64,000 bases of DNA. It comes from Actinoplanes italicus. GTDB taxonomy: Bacteria > Actinomycetota > Actinomycetes > Mycobacteriales > Micromonosporaceae. The notes beneath the pieces were generated by a model. It worked only from the letters and a program-made list of their open reading frames with translations, did not search any database and had not been told where the DNA came from. Numbering within the stretch: the first letter of the stretch is position 1; each line of letters begins with the position of its first letter. The translations under genes and the position numbers were made by a program. The DNA lies in contig NZ_PVMZ01000004.1 of NCBI RefSeq assembly GCF_003001815.1, forward strand, positions 62,001 to 126,000, written 5' to 3'. Positions 25,379-33,703 of this stretch are shown here, piece by piece.

Positions 25379-26137
25379 TCACGGATGTACGCCTATGTCA
25401 GTACCCGCGATTTCCGCATGCGAACCGTCGACGAGCCGGGATCGCACCGCGGTGACGTCGCCGTCGCCGAGCCCGGCCTCGATGAGCCGGGTCTCGGTGT
25501 CGAATCCGGCGAGCAGCTCGCCGAGCACCAGCGCGATCGTGGTCCCGCGCTCGGCCAGGCGTTCCACCACCGGGTCGCCCCGTTCCGGGCGGCCGTCGGC
25601 GAAGTAGCGTTGCAGCCGCTCCCCGCTGAGCGCGTAGTCGGCGGCCACGGCCTCCGGGGTCACACGTGCGAGGGACAACAGAAGAAGGGACACCAGGCCG
25701 GTACGATCACGCCCGATCCCGCAGTGCACGACGACCCCGCCCGGCGCGGCCCGGGCAACGGCACGGACCGCCGCCACGCAGCGGTCGGCCTTGCGCTCCA
25801 GGAACGGCCGGTAGTAAAGCGGGGTGCCGTCGATGTCGTCGTCGATGCACCGGTACCAGAAGTCGCTGTCGTCGTTGTCGTCCAGCGGCACGGTCACCAC
25901 GGTGATCCCGGCGGGACGGACGATCCCGTCGGCACGCTCGTCGGCCTCGCGCAGGTCGACGACCGTCCGGACACCGTGCGCGTGCAGGGCGGCCCAGCCG
26001 GCGGGCGTGAGCCGGTCCAGACTGTCGGCGCGCACCACCTCCCCGCGCCGGGTGACCCGGCCGTCACGGGTCGGCAGCCCGCCGAGGTCCCGGACGTTGA
26101 GACAGCCGTCCCAATCCAGGTGGCGATCGATCTCCAT
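25379..26137 (-). CDS. Tyrosine-protein phosphatase (DSP/Y_phosphatase3 type)
   Basis: The 252-residue protein has the catalytic P-loop His138-Cys-Gly-Ile-Gly-Arg-Asp-Arg145 (HCGIGRDRTG), preceded by the family opening NVRDLGGLPTRDG and VRADSLDRLTPAG. The general acid is probably among the aspartates at 87-103. Members act on phosphotyrosine or phosphoinositides; actinobacterial versions resemble secreted PtpB but lack a signal peptide here. It ends 15 bp before the csbD-like gene on the same strand. Confidence 0.9.
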   Translation of the reverse strand: MEIDRHLDWDGCLNVRDLGGLPTRDGRVTRRGEVVRADSLDRLTPAGWAALHAHGVRTVVDLREADERADGIVRPAGITVVTVPLDDNDDSDFWYRCIDDDIDGTPLYYRPFLERKADRCVAAVRAVARAAPGGVVVHCGIGRDRTGLVSLLLLSLARVTPEAVAADYALSGERLQRYFADGRPERGDPVVERLAERGTTIALVLGELLAGFDTETRLIEAGLGDGDVTAVRSRLVDGSHAEIAGTDIGVHP

Positions 26138-26152
26138 CGACGGACCATACCG

Positions 26153-26245
26153 TCACGGGCCGCCGCGGCCCCGGCTCTTCGCCGTCCGGCTGGCGACCGT
26201 GGTGACCAGCGTGGCGCTCGCCGCCCACCAGGCGATCCGGCGCAT
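26153..26245 (-). CDS. Possible 30-residue basic membrane peptide
   Basis: A short frame (MRRIAWWAASATLVTTVAS then a basic SRGRGGP tail) lies 15 bp upstream of the phosphatase gene on the same strand. It has one potential membrane helix. There is no strong ribosome site, and coding status is doubtful. Confidence 0.22.
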   Translation of the reverse strand: MRRIAWWAASATLVTTVASRTAKSRGRGGP

Positions 26246-26265
26246 GCCGCTGTCCTGATCCACGG

Positions 26266-26523
26266 TCAGCCTCGTCGACCACCGCGACCGGTCAGGTCCC
26301 GGCGTCGCGCCAGGTGATCTCCCACCCCCTTGATGCGCAGCACGTCCCGCCAGGTGATCGCGCAGGACGTCTCGTCCCCCCACGGCGACCACACCAGCAC
26401 TTCCAGCTCCGTGACGGCGTACCTCTCGCCCCTCGTCGCGGCGATGTACCACGGCGCGGCGAGGACCGCCCCGGCGAGGCAGCCCACGGCGAGCAGCTCG
26501 CGGACCGCGTCATTCAGCCCCAT
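26266..26523 (-). CDS. Small single-pass membrane protein, unknown function
   Basis: The 85-residue protein has an N-terminal hydrophobic helix (LLAVGCLAGAVLAAPWYIAA) followed by a compact domain TELEVLVWSPWGDETSCAITWRDV and a basic tail. No family is recognised. ATG 26523 is the first methionine after the upstream lipoprotein promoter region. Longer in-frame extensions run antisense through that lipoprotein. Confidence 0.55.
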   Translation of the reverse strand: MGLNDAVRELLAVGCLAGAVLAAPWYIAATRGERYAVTELEVLVWSPWGDETSCAITWRDVLRIKGVGDHLARRRDLTGRGGRRG

Positions 26524-26634
26524 GGATCGACCGTACGGGTCCACTGAAAATCGTCGATCGGCTGTGCCACGCGCTGGCGTACGTCGTCTACTCTCTGGCT
26601 CGCCGACCACCGAAGATCTTGAGATGGGAACACG

Positions 26635-27060
26635 ATGCCGAGACGCTGGCCGACAGTGACCGTGATGGCGGCGATCATCGCCCTGAGCGGATGCACGGTC
26701 AACGTGAACGTGCCGGAGCAGGACGCCACGGCGCCCGCCACCCGGCCCGCGGTCACCACGCCCGCGGACACACCCGCCACGACGGAGCCCGGGGAGCCGG
26801 TGTACGCCTTCGTGGCCGTGGTCCGGGAGAAACTGCCGGAGCTCGGCGAGGGCCGCAGCGACGACGAGGTCCAGGCCATGGCCGACGTCATCTGCAACGC
26901 GCTGGCCAAGGACGCCAAGAGCGAGGACGTCGTCGACGCGACCCGTTCGCTGGGTTCGCGCGACGGGGTGCCGATCGACTACGCCACCGCGAACGAGGTC
27001 ATCAAGCTCGCCATCGACACGTCGTGCCCCGGCCAGGCGCCCCGAGTCACCGAGTTCTAG
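26635..27060 (+). CDS. DUF732-like lipoprotein
   Basis: The 141-residue protein has a lipobox LSGC at the end of its signal peptide (MPRRWPTVTVMAAIIALSGC), followed by a Thr/Pro-rich spacer. The C-terminal helical domain (FVAVVREKLPEL...DDEVQAMADVICNAL...YATANEVIKLAIDTSCP) carries two conserved cysteines. The pattern fits DUF732, common in mycobacteria and relatives, whose function is unknown. Its stop overlaps the convergent CoA-transferase gene by 4 bp. Confidence 0.82.
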   Translation: MPRRWPTVTVMAAIIALSGCTVNVNVPEQDATAPATRPAVTTPADTPATTEPGEPVYAFVAVVREKLPELGEGRSDDEVQAMADVICNALAKDAKSEDVVDATRSLGSRDGVPIDYATANEVIKLAIDTSCPGQAPRVTEF

Positions 27061-28229
27061 ACCGGACGGCCGCCCGGCGCGGGCGGAGGCAGCGGTGTGC
27101 CGGACGGATCGGCCAGCCACGCGCGCAAGGCCGCGGAGTGCTCGCCGAGGCCCGGCGGCGAGGCCGGTTCCGCCAGTGGCGCCCGGGTCCACGTGATCGG
27201 ATGGCGGATCTGGGTGGACCCGGACAGCAGCGTGATGAGCGGTTTCAAGCCGTACGCGCCGGCCCGGCCGATGGCGTCGCCGATGTCGCCGACCAGCCCG
27301 GCCGGTACTCCGGCCGTGGTCAGGCGCTGCTCCCAGTTCGCTGCCGTGTCCTTGGCGAGCGCACTCTCGAGCTCGGCGACCAGGGCGTCGCGGTGGGTGA
27401 CGCGCGACGGGTTGTCGGTGAACCGCTCGTCGCCGGCCAGCGCCGGCACGCCGAGCTCGGCGCAGAGCCGCGCGAACTGCCGGTCGTTGCCGCAGGCCAC
27501 CGCGATGGGACCGTCCGCGCAGCGCAGTGTCTCGTAGGGGGCGATCGACGGGTGCCGGTTGCCCATCCGGCCCGGTGGCACGCCGGTCGTCAGGTAGGCC
27601 GACGCCTGGTTGACGAGGCTGCCGAGCAGGCTGGAGAGCAGGTTGACCTGCACGTGGTCGCCCTGGCCGGTACGGGACCGGCGGTGCAGCGCGGCAAGGA
27701 CGGCGATCGTGGCGTCCTTGGCGGTGAGCACGTCGACGAGGGCCACCCCGGCCTTGGCGGGTTCGCCGCCCGGGTCGCCGGTGATGCTCATGAGACCGCC
27801 GACCGCCTGCACCAGGAAGTCGTATCCGGGCAGGTCGGTGCCGGGCCCGAATCCGGTGACCGTGCAGTAGACGATGGCCGGGTTGGTCTCGGCGACCGAC
27901 TCGTAGTCGAGCCCGAACCCGCGCATCCCGGCGGGGCGCAGGTTGTGCACCAGCACGTCGGCGCGGGCCGCCAGTTCCCGGGCGGCGGCCCGGTCGTCGT
28001 CGAGGGCCAGGTCGAGGGCGAGGCTGTACTTGCCGCGGTTGAGCCCGTCGAAGTACGCCGATGAGCCTGCCGTCCAGGGCGGACCCCAGCTGCGGGTGTC
28101 GTCGCCGCTGCCGGGGCGTTCCACCTTGACGACCGTGGCGCCCAGGTCGGCGAGGGTCATGGTGGCGAGCGGACCGGCGAGGACACGGCTGAAATCGGCC
28201 ACCAGGAGGCCGTCCAGGACAGTGGTCAC
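27057..28229 (-). CDS. CaiB/BaiF-type (class III) CoA-transferase
   Basis: The 390-residue class III CoA-transferase opens with the conserved DFSRVLAGPLATMTLADLGATVVKVERP. The catalytic aspartate is in GVALVDVLTAKDA (Asp near residue 166). Also present are LVQAVGGLMSITG and GNRHPSIAPYE. The family moves CoA between acyl-CoAs and free acids (formyl, succinyl, carnitine, aryl-succinate) or racemises methylacyl-CoA. The substrate here is not predictable, since no acyl-CoA pathway genes adjoin it. Confidence 0.9.
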   Translation of the reverse strand: MTTVLDGLLVADFSRVLAGPLATMTLADLGATVVKVERPGSGDDTRSWGPPWTAGSSAYFDGLNRGKYSLALDLALDDDRAAARELAARADVLVHNLRPAGMRGFGLDYESVAETNPAIVYCTVTGFGPGTDLPGYDFLVQAVGGLMSITGDPGGEPAKAGVALVDVLTAKDATIAVLAALHRRSRTGQGDHVQVNLLSSLLGSLVNQASAYLTTGVPPGRMGNRHPSIAPYETLRCADGPIAVACGNDRQFARLCAELGVPALAGDERFTDNPSRVTHRDALVAELESALAKDTAANWEQRLTTAGVPAGLVGDIGDAIGRAGAYGLKPLITLLSGSTQIRHPITWTRAPLAEPASPPGLGEHSAALRAWLADPSGTPLPPPAPGGRPV

Positions 28230-28249
28230 GGTCCGGACGCTACAGGTTC

Positions 28250-29314
28250 TCAGTCGCGGGCGACGTCGAGGAAGCCGATGCCCGCCTCGGCGTCGATGTC
28301 GAGGCCCGGCTCGTCGCCGAAGTCGCCGCGACGGATCGTCTCGCCGCCGCTCACGCCGCCCTTGTCGTCGCCGTAGAGGGTGATCCCGCCCGCGCCGCTG
28401 CCCAGCGCGATCTTCACCGGGACCTTGCCGGACGTGCTGATGCGCCAGGTGTGCACGCCACCGGCCATCAGGATCGGCAGGGTGTCCGCGAGGCGGCCGA
28501 GCTCGAGGTCGATGGTCTGTGCCCCGCCGACCAGGTCGAGGTCACGGACCGCGCCACCGTCGAGGTCGAATGACGCGGTGTGTACGCCGGCGCCCATCTT
28601 CAGCCGCCACACGATGTCCTTGCCGAGCACCACGTCGACGCGGCCGCTGCCGGAGCCGGAGCCGTCCGGTTCGGCGCTGACGGTCAGGGTGCCGTCGTCG
28701 AAGTCGGCGTCCACATCGAGGCCGGAGTTCTTCGGTGTGGTCACCCGGAACGCGGCGCCGTCGAGGTCGGCGGTCCGGACGGACAGTTCGGTGACGCCGG
28801 TCACCAGCTCGAAGCGGGCCTCGGTGACCGCCGGTGGCTTGGGCGGCGGTGGTGGTGGCGGTGCGGTGGTCGCGGGCTTCGTCGTCGGCGCCGTCGAGGG
28901 GCTCTCGCTGGGGGCGACGCTCGCGGGGGCCTCGGTCGTCGCCGGGGCCGTCGTGGCGACGACCGGTGGGGGCGCGGCGATGTCGTTGCGCGGCCGCTCG
29001 GTCTGCTGGCGGGTCAGCAGCAGGGTTCCGGTGATGACCAGGCCCGCGAGCAGCCCGGTCAGCAGCACGGAACGCCCGCGGCGGCGTTGCGGGGTGTCGG
29101 CGTCCGGCGGCCGGAACGTACGGCGCAGCCGCTGCGGGGTGTCGGGCCAGTAGTCGGAGATGTTCGGCAGCCGCATCGGCAGCGGTCGCGGCGTGGGTCC
29201 GGGATCGGCGATCGGGGCGGGTTCCTCGTCGGCCAGCGGTTCCGCGTGCCCCGACACGTACCCGGCGATCCGCAGTCTCGGGCGCTGGCCGTCTCCGGCG
29301 CCTGTCCGCTCCAC
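28250..29314 (-). CDS. Membrane protein with adhesin-like beta-repeat exported domain
   Basis: The 354-residue protein has an N-terminal cytoplasmic part of about 80 residues rich in Pro and Arg and one membrane helix (SVLLTGLLAGLVITGTLLL). A long Ala/Pro/Thr stalk includes an eight-proline run. The exported domain of short beta-strands (LSVRTADLDGAAFRV, KMGAGVHTASFDLDGG, MAGGVHTWRIS) is reminiscent of toast-rack/DUF4097-type repeats. Its function is unknown; such domains occur in envelope-stress proteins. The GTG start follows GGGAG. Confidence 0.72.
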   Translation of the reverse strand: MERTGAGDGQRPRLRIAGYVSGHAEPLADEEPAPIADPGPTPRPLPMRLPNISDYWPDTPQRLRRTFRPPDADTPQRRRGRSVLLTGLLAGLVITGTLLLTRQQTERPRNDIAAPPPVVATTAPATTEAPASVAPSESPSTAPTTKPATTAPPPPPPPKPPAVTEARFELVTGVTELSVRTADLDGAAFRVTTPKNSGLDVDADFDDGTLTVSAEPDGSGSGSGRVDVVLGKDIVWRLKMGAGVHTASFDLDGGAVRDLDLVGGAQTIDLELGRLADTLPILMAGGVHTWRISTSGKVPVKIALGSGAGGITLYGDDKGGVSGGETIRRGDFGDEPGLDIDAEAGIGFLDVARD

Positions 29315-29432
29315 ACCTGTCTCCCGGTTACCCCTCGATGTGATTCCCCGTGGAAGGTACGGACACGTAGCGTGGACGGTTCAAATCCGCGATGAATCAA
29401 TGACCGAGCGTGTCAGCGACGCCCGGGCCGGT

Positions 29433-29933
29433 TCAGTCCGCGGTGTCGCCGAGGGCCAGCAGCAGGTCGCGAAGACTGTCGATGGCGGCGCGGGTCACCC
29501 CGGGCGGTACGTCGCGCAGCAGCGCCGACTGGGCGGCGCTGGCGGCGCGGACCGCCTCCTCGGCCTTGTTTATCCCGGTGGGGGACAGGCGTACCCAGGA
29601 GCTGCGTGCGTCGGCCGGGTCGGGGTCGCGTTCGATCAGCCCGGCCACGGTCAGCCGGCGCAGCACGTTGCTGGTGCCGCCGGAGGTCAGCGCGAGACGC
29701 TGGGTGAGCACCGACGGGCGCAGCCGGTAGGGGTCGCCGGCGGATCGCAGGACGGCGAGGATGTCGTACTCCGCCTTCGTCAGCCCGAGCCGGGCCAGCC
29801 GTGCCTCGACCGGCGCGTTGAGCAGGGCGGACACCCGGGCGGCCCGCTTGCTGACGGCGAGCTCGTCGCCGACCACCCCCGGCAGCTCGGCGCTCCACGC
29901 TCCGGCGATCTCGTCCACCACGTCTCTGGCCAC
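29433..29933 (-). CDS. MarR-family transcriptional regulator
   Basis: The 166-residue winged-helix protein has the MarR pattern LTKAEYDILAVLRSAGDPYRLRPSVLTQRLALTSGGTSNVLRRLTVAGLIERDPDPADARSSWVRLSPTG. It is divergent from an amidohydrolase, and the gap holds a long inverted repeat (29955-29990). It therefore probably represses both genes and is released by the amidohydrolase substrate or a relative. Confidence 0.9.
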   Translation of the reverse strand: MARDVVDEIAGAWSAELPGVVGDELAVSKRAARVSALLNAPVEARLARLGLTKAEYDILAVLRSAGDPYRLRPSVLTQRLALTSGGTSNVLRRLTVAGLIERDPDPADARSSWVRLSPTGINKAEEAVRAASAAQSALLRDVPPGVTRAAIDSLRDLLLALGDTAD

Positions 29934-29954
29934 CGTGCCATCCTACTTGCGCCG

Positions 29955-29990
29955 AGAAAGCTTTCCATTTAGCTTTTGGAAAAGCTTTCT
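29955..29990. promoter_or_regulatory. Inverted repeat in MarR/amidohydrolase intergenic region
   Basis: AGAAAGCTTTCC at 29955-29967 is mirrored by GGAAAAGCTTTCT at 29978-29990 with one inserted base. Each half contains its own AAGCTT palindrome. It covers the short gap between the two divergent starts, so bound MarR would block both. The AT-rich sequence stands out in the surrounding DNA. Confidence 0.7.
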
Positions 29991-30001
29991 TGGGAGTGAA
30001 A

Positions 30002-31150
30002 ATGGATCTTCTCGTCACCGGTGGCCGTTTCCTGGACGGCGCTCGCCGCGACATCCTGATCGAGGGCGGCCGGATCGCCGCCGTCGGCTCCTTCCCGCGC
30101 GCCGGGGCCGCGGAGGTGATCGACGCGACCGGTCTGGTGGTGATGCCGGGCCTGGCCGACGGTCACCGCCACGTCTGGCAGGCGGCGCTGCGCGGTCTCG
30201 GCGCGGACATGACCCTGCCCGCCTACCTCGACGAGGTGCTCGGCCGCATCGCGCCGGCTCTGGACGCCGGGGACGCCCGGCTCGCCACCCTGCTCGGTGC
30301 CGCCGAGGCCCTCGACGCGGGCATCACCACCGTCCTGGACTTCAGCAACGTGATCTCGTCGCCCGAGCACAACGACGCGGTCCTCGACGCCTACGCCACG
30401 GCGGGCATCCGCGCGGTCCTCGGCCACGGAGCGATCCCGGCGACCGCGGGGCTCGTCACCCCGGCGATCGCGGTCTTCGCCGATCCGCCCCGGCAGATCC
30501 GCCTCGCCCGTGACGAGGGTGTCATCGCCACCGTGCACGCAGCCGGCGGCGGCGACCAGATCCGGCGGTTCCGCGACGCCGGGCTGCTCGGCCCGCACCT
30601 GCACGTCGTGCACGTCAACGCCATGACCCCCGGCGAGGCGAAGCTGCTGGCCGAGACCGGCACGGGGGTGACGGTCACGCCGGTGGTCGAGGCCACCATG
30701 GGCCACGGCCGGTCACCGTGGAGCACGTTCGCGGCGGCCGGCGGGCGTGCCGGGCTCGGCACCGACGTCATGGTGAACGCGCCCTCGGACCTGTTCGAGC
30801 CGTTGCGCGACACGCTGCGGAGCCACCGGATGGACACCGGGAGCATGCACCCGGCCGGCGACCTGCTCACGACCATCACCTCCGACAGCGCCCGGGCCAT
30901 CGGCCTCGGCGGCGTGACCGGAGTGATCGAGCCGGGCCGGGCCGCCGACCTCGTGCTCCTCGACGGGTTCGCCCACCTTCCGGGTGACACCGGCGTCACC
31001 GGTGCGGTGGTCACCACCGCGGGTGTACGGGACGTACGCACCGTGATCGTCAACGGCCGGGTCGTCAAGCGCGACGGCGAACTGATCGGCCTTGACCTGC
31101 GCGAACTCCGACGAGCCAACACCGAGCGATTTGCTCGTTTCTTTCCGTAG
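30002..31150 (+). CDS. Amidohydrolase (TRZ/ATZ-type metal-dependent deaminase/hydrolase)
   Basis: The 382-residue composite-domain amidohydrolase has metal ligands His55-x-His57 (GLADGHRHVWQ), His in ATVHAAGG, His in VVHVNAM and Asp in GLGTD. Flanking beta-sandwich strands close the fold (PGRAADLVLLDG, RTVIVNGRVVK). The family deaminates or dechlorinates heterocycles such as guanine, cytosine and s-triazines. The substrate is not determinable. ATG 30002 follows GGGAG. Control by the divergent MarR is likely. Confidence 0.88.
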   Translation: MDLLVTGGRFLDGARRDILIEGGRIAAVGSFPRAGAAEVIDATGLVVMPGLADGHRHVWQAALRGLGADMTLPAYLDEVLGRIAPALDAGDARLATLLGAAEALDAGITTVLDFSNVISSPEHNDAVLDAYATAGIRAVLGHGAIPATAGLVTPAIAVFADPPRQIRLARDEGVIATVHAAGGGDQIRRFRDAGLLGPHLHVVHVNAMTPGEAKLLAETGTGVTVTPVVEATMGHGRSPWSTFAAAGGRAGLGTDVMVNAPSDLFEPLRDTLRSHRMDTGSMHPAGDLLTTITSDSARAIGLGGVTGVIEPGRAADLVLLDGFAHLPGDTGVTGAVVTTAGVRDVRTVIVNGRVVKRDGELIGLDLRELRRANTERFARFFP

Positions 31151-31220
31151 CGAGTCGAACCTCACACGCCGTCACCATCATCCGGATTCCGGGCCGCCGT
31201 CCGGGTAGGGTCTGTTCCTC

Positions 31221-31931
31221 GTGACCCACCGCCGCCTGCTCCTCGTCCTCGGTGCCGTCGTGGCGATCCTGACGGTCGTCAACATCGCCAACAAGTACGG
31301 CCCGTCGGGCACCGGCCTGGTCGCGGGCCCGCTGGTCGCGCTGATCCTGGTGCTGCTCGGACGGCGCGCCGGACTGAGCTGGCACGACCTGGGACTCTCC
31401 CGCCACACCCTGCTGCCCGGCCTGAAGTACGCGCTCGGCGCCGTGGCGGCCGTTGCCGTCGTCTACGCGATCGGCGCGGCGATCCCGGCGACCCGGCCCG
31501 CCTTCCACGACGTCCGCTACCACCTGCACCTGAGCGCCGCCCTCGTCACCGCGTTCGTGGTGGTGCCGCTCGGCACGGTCCTGCTCGAGGAGGTCGCCTT
31601 CCGGGGCGTGCTGATGGGTCTGGTCAACAGGCACCGCGGCGCCGTCTGGGCGAGCCTCACCTCGTCGGTGCTGTTCGGTCTCTGGCACATCCTGCCGTCG
31701 CTGAGGCTGAACCGCGCCAACGACGCGGTCGGTTCGGTCCTCGGCACCGGGTTGACCGGCCAGGTCCTCGCGGTGGCCGGGGCGGTCGGCTTCACGGCGC
31801 TGGCCGGTCTGCTGCTGTGCGAGCTGCGGCGGCGCAGCGGCAGCCTGCTCGCCGCCGCGGCCCTGCACTGGGCGACGAACGGGCTCGGCCTGCTGATCAC
31901 CGCGGGTCTGGCAGCCGTCCGGATCGCGTGA
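31221..31931 (+). CDS. CPBP-family intramembrane metalloprotease
   Basis: The 236-residue membrane protein has about seven helices and the three CPBP motifs: Glu123-Glu124...Arg128 (LLEEVAFRG), FGLWH with His156, and HWATN with His216 and Asn220. Relatives include Rce1-like prenyl proteases and bacteriocin-immunity (Abi) proteins. The role here is unknown. Its 3' end overlaps the convergent FAH-family gene by 35 bp. Confidence 0.9.
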   Translation: MTHRRLLLVLGAVVAILTVVNIANKYGPSGTGLVAGPLVALILVLLGRRAGLSWHDLGLSRHTLLPGLKYALGAVAAVAVVYAIGAAIPATRPAFHDVRYHLHLSAALVTAFVVVPLGTVLLEEVAFRGVLMGLVNRHRGAVWASLTSSVLFGLWHILPSLRLNRANDAVGSVLGTGLTGQVLAVAGAVGFTALAGLLLCELRRRSGSLLAAAALHWATNGLGLLITAGLAAVRIA

Positions 31932-32781
31932 CGCCGTCGGTCCCGACCGCGACGACGTGGTTGGTCAGGGTCCCGAGTCCCGGGGACGTGATCTCGATCG
32001 TGTCGCCGGGGCAGACGGTGAAGGCGGCGTCCGGCACGATGCCGGTGCCGGTCAGCAGGATCACCCCGGACGGGAAGCTCAGCGCCCGGAAGAGCCACCC
32101 GGCCAGGTCCTCGAAATCGCGGGTCATCGCCGACGTGGACGTCGTGCCGGTGTGCACCTCGCGGTCACCGCGGAGCACCCGCAACCCGATCTCGAACGGC
32201 CCCGGTCCCGCCGTCCAGCTCGGCACGATCGCCGGGCCCAGCGCGCAGGCCCGGTCGTAGATCTTGGCCTGCGGCAGGTACAGCGGGTTCGCGCCCTCGA
32301 TCGACCGGCTGCTCATGTCGTTGCCGAGGGTGTACCCGAACAGCTCACCGGCCGCGTTGAGCACCAGGCCCACCTCGGCCTCGGGCACGTCCCAGCCGGA
32401 GTCGGCGCGGATCCCCACCGCGTCCCCGTCGCCGACAACGCGCCACGGCGTCGCCTTCAGGAAGATCTCGGGACGCTCACCGTCGTAGACGTCGTCGTAG
32501 AGCGAGCCGTGCCCGGACTCCTCCCTGCGTCCGTCCCGGCTGCGCCGGTACGTCACCCCGGCCGCCCACACCTCCTGCCGGTCGACCGGTGGCAGCGACT
32601 CTCCGGCGCTCACGTCCCGGCCGGTCGTCCCGGCGGCCGCCTCGACCGCGGCGCGGGCCCGGTCGAGCGGCAGCGCGAGCAGCTCGGCGAGTGTGTGATC
32701 GAGTCCGGTCCACCGGCCGTCCTGGCACACTGCCCAGCGTGACCGCTCGCCGGCCCGCAGGTGGTGTAGGGAGATCGGCAT
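31897..32781 (-). CDS. FAH-family 2-keto-3-deoxy-pentonate dehydratase (KdaD/XylX-like)
   Basis: The 294-residue protein has the fumarylacetoacetate hydrolase fold with metal ligands in [11 protein letters not shown] and [28 protein letters not shown] and [10 protein letters not shown] match 2-keto-3-deoxy-D-arabinonate dehydratases better than fumarylpyruvate hydrolases. It would convert 2-keto-3-deoxy-pentonate to 2-oxoglutarate semialdehyde. Context supports this: a sugar-acid dehydratase, a lactonase, pentose-type transport and a xylanase lie within 10 kb. ATG 32781 follows GGAGGGTCAC; the longer frame runs antisense through iclR. It is divergent from an IclR regulator. Confidence 0.8.
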   Translation of the reverse strand: MPISLHHLRAGERSRWAVCQDGRWTGLDHTLAELLALPLDRARAAVEAAAGTTGRDVSAGESLPPVDRQEVWAAGVTYRRSRDGRREESGHGSLYDDVYDGERPEIFLKATPWRVVGDGDAVGIRADSGWDVPEAEVGLVLNAAGELFGYTLGNDMSSRSIEGANPLYLPQAKIYDRACALGPAIVPSWTAGPGPFEIGLRVLRGDREVHTGTTSTSAMTRDFEDLAGWLFRALSFPSGVILLTGTGIVPDAAFTVCPGDTIEITSPGLGTLTNHVVAVGTDGVTRSGRLPDPR

Positions 32782-32826
32782 GTGACCCTCCAGTAACCTG
32801 TCGTGAGATCGAAAGGAACAATCGAC

Positions 32827-33597
32827 GTGGCTCGTGTGGTACCGGCGGTCATCCGCGCTCTGGACATCCTCGAACTGTTCCTGGACCGGCCGGAGATGTC
32901 GGCCCGCGAGGTGATCGAGCGGCTCGACCTGCCCCGCACCACCGTGCACGAGCTGCTCGTCACGCTCGTCGAGCGGTCGTACCTGATCCCCGTGCCCGGC
33001 CAGCCGGTGCGCTATCGCCTGGGCATGCCCCTGTTCCAGCTCGGCGCCGCGTTCGCCGGCCGGCTCGATCTGGTCCGCGAGGCGCAGATCGTCGCGCGGG
33101 ACGTGGCCGCGGCCTGTGACGAGGCCGTGCACGTGGCGGTGCTCGACGGGGCCGACGTCGTCTACCTGGTCAAGGTCGACAGTACGCACCCGGTGCGGAT
33201 GGTGTCGGCGGTCGGGCGGCGTCTCCCGGCCCACTGCACGGCGGTCGGCAAGATCCTGCTGTCCGGCCTGCGCCGGGCCGAGCTCGACGCCGTGCTGACC
33301 AAAGGTCCGCTCGCCGGCATGACGCCGGAGAGCATCACCGACCCGGAGCGCCTGCGGGCGCATCTCGAGCAGGTCCGGACCGCGGGGCTCGCGGTCGACA
33401 TGGGTGAGTCCGACTCGGCCATGCGCTGTGTCGCCGCGGCCGTCCGGGACCATTCGGGAGCCATGGTCGCCGCGATGAGCGTCTCGGCGCCGATCATCCG
33501 CTGGACCCCGCAGGTGCAGCCCGTCTGGACCGAACTGGTGCGCGACGGCGCGGCCGGTTTGTCCGCCCGGATGGGATATCAGGCGCAGCGCCGTTAA
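32827..33597 (+). CDS. IclR-family transcriptional regulator, copy A
   Basis: The 256-residue protein has an N-terminal winged helix ([39 protein letters not shown]) and an effector domain with [23 protein letters not shown] 32827 follows GAAAGGAAC by 7 nt. It is divergent from the FAH dehydratase (45-bp gap) and lies just upstream of the sugar ABC genes, whose promoter carries two palindromes (33653-33685). It is the best candidate regulator of both. Confidence 0.88.
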   Translation: MARVVPAVIRALDILELFLDRPEMSAREVIERLDLPRTTVHELLVTLVERSYLIPVPGQPVRYRLGMPLFQLGAAFAGRLDLVREAQIVARDVAAACDEAVHVAVLDGADVVYLVKVDSTHPVRMVSAVGRRLPAHCTAVGKILLSGLRRAELDAVLTKGPLAGMTPESITDPERLRAHLEQVRTAGLAVDMGESDSAMRCVAAAVRDHSGAMVAAMSVSAPIIRWTPQVQPVWTELVRDGAAGLSARMGYQAQRR

Positions 33598-33611
33598 CCG
33601 GCCGGAAAACA

Positions 33612-33641
33612 TTGACACCCCTCTCGGTTCTGTCCTAGCGT
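33612..33641 (+). promoter_or_regulatory. Candidate promoter of the sugar ABC operon
   Basis: A consensus -35 TTGACA (33612-33617) is followed after 18 bp by TAGCGT (33636-33641) as the -10. The operator-like palindromes begin 11 bp further on, where a repressor would block the start or early elongation. Confidence 0.5.
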
Positions 33642-33652
33642 CGCGTCCACTC

Positions 33653-33685
33653 GGTTCGGTATATCGAACCACGTCCGAAATTTCG
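33653..33685. promoter_or_regulatory. Two palindromes before the sugar-binding protein, likely IclR sites
   Basis: The first site is GGTTCGGTATATCGAACC (33653-33670), symmetric except for one central pair. The second is the perfect CGAAATTTCG (33676-33685) inside GTTCGAAATTTCGGA on the complementary strand. Both contain TTCG/CGAA half-sites typical of IclR-family operators. Confidence 0.68.
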
Positions 33686-33703
33686 AACACAAGGGAGAGC
33701 GCG

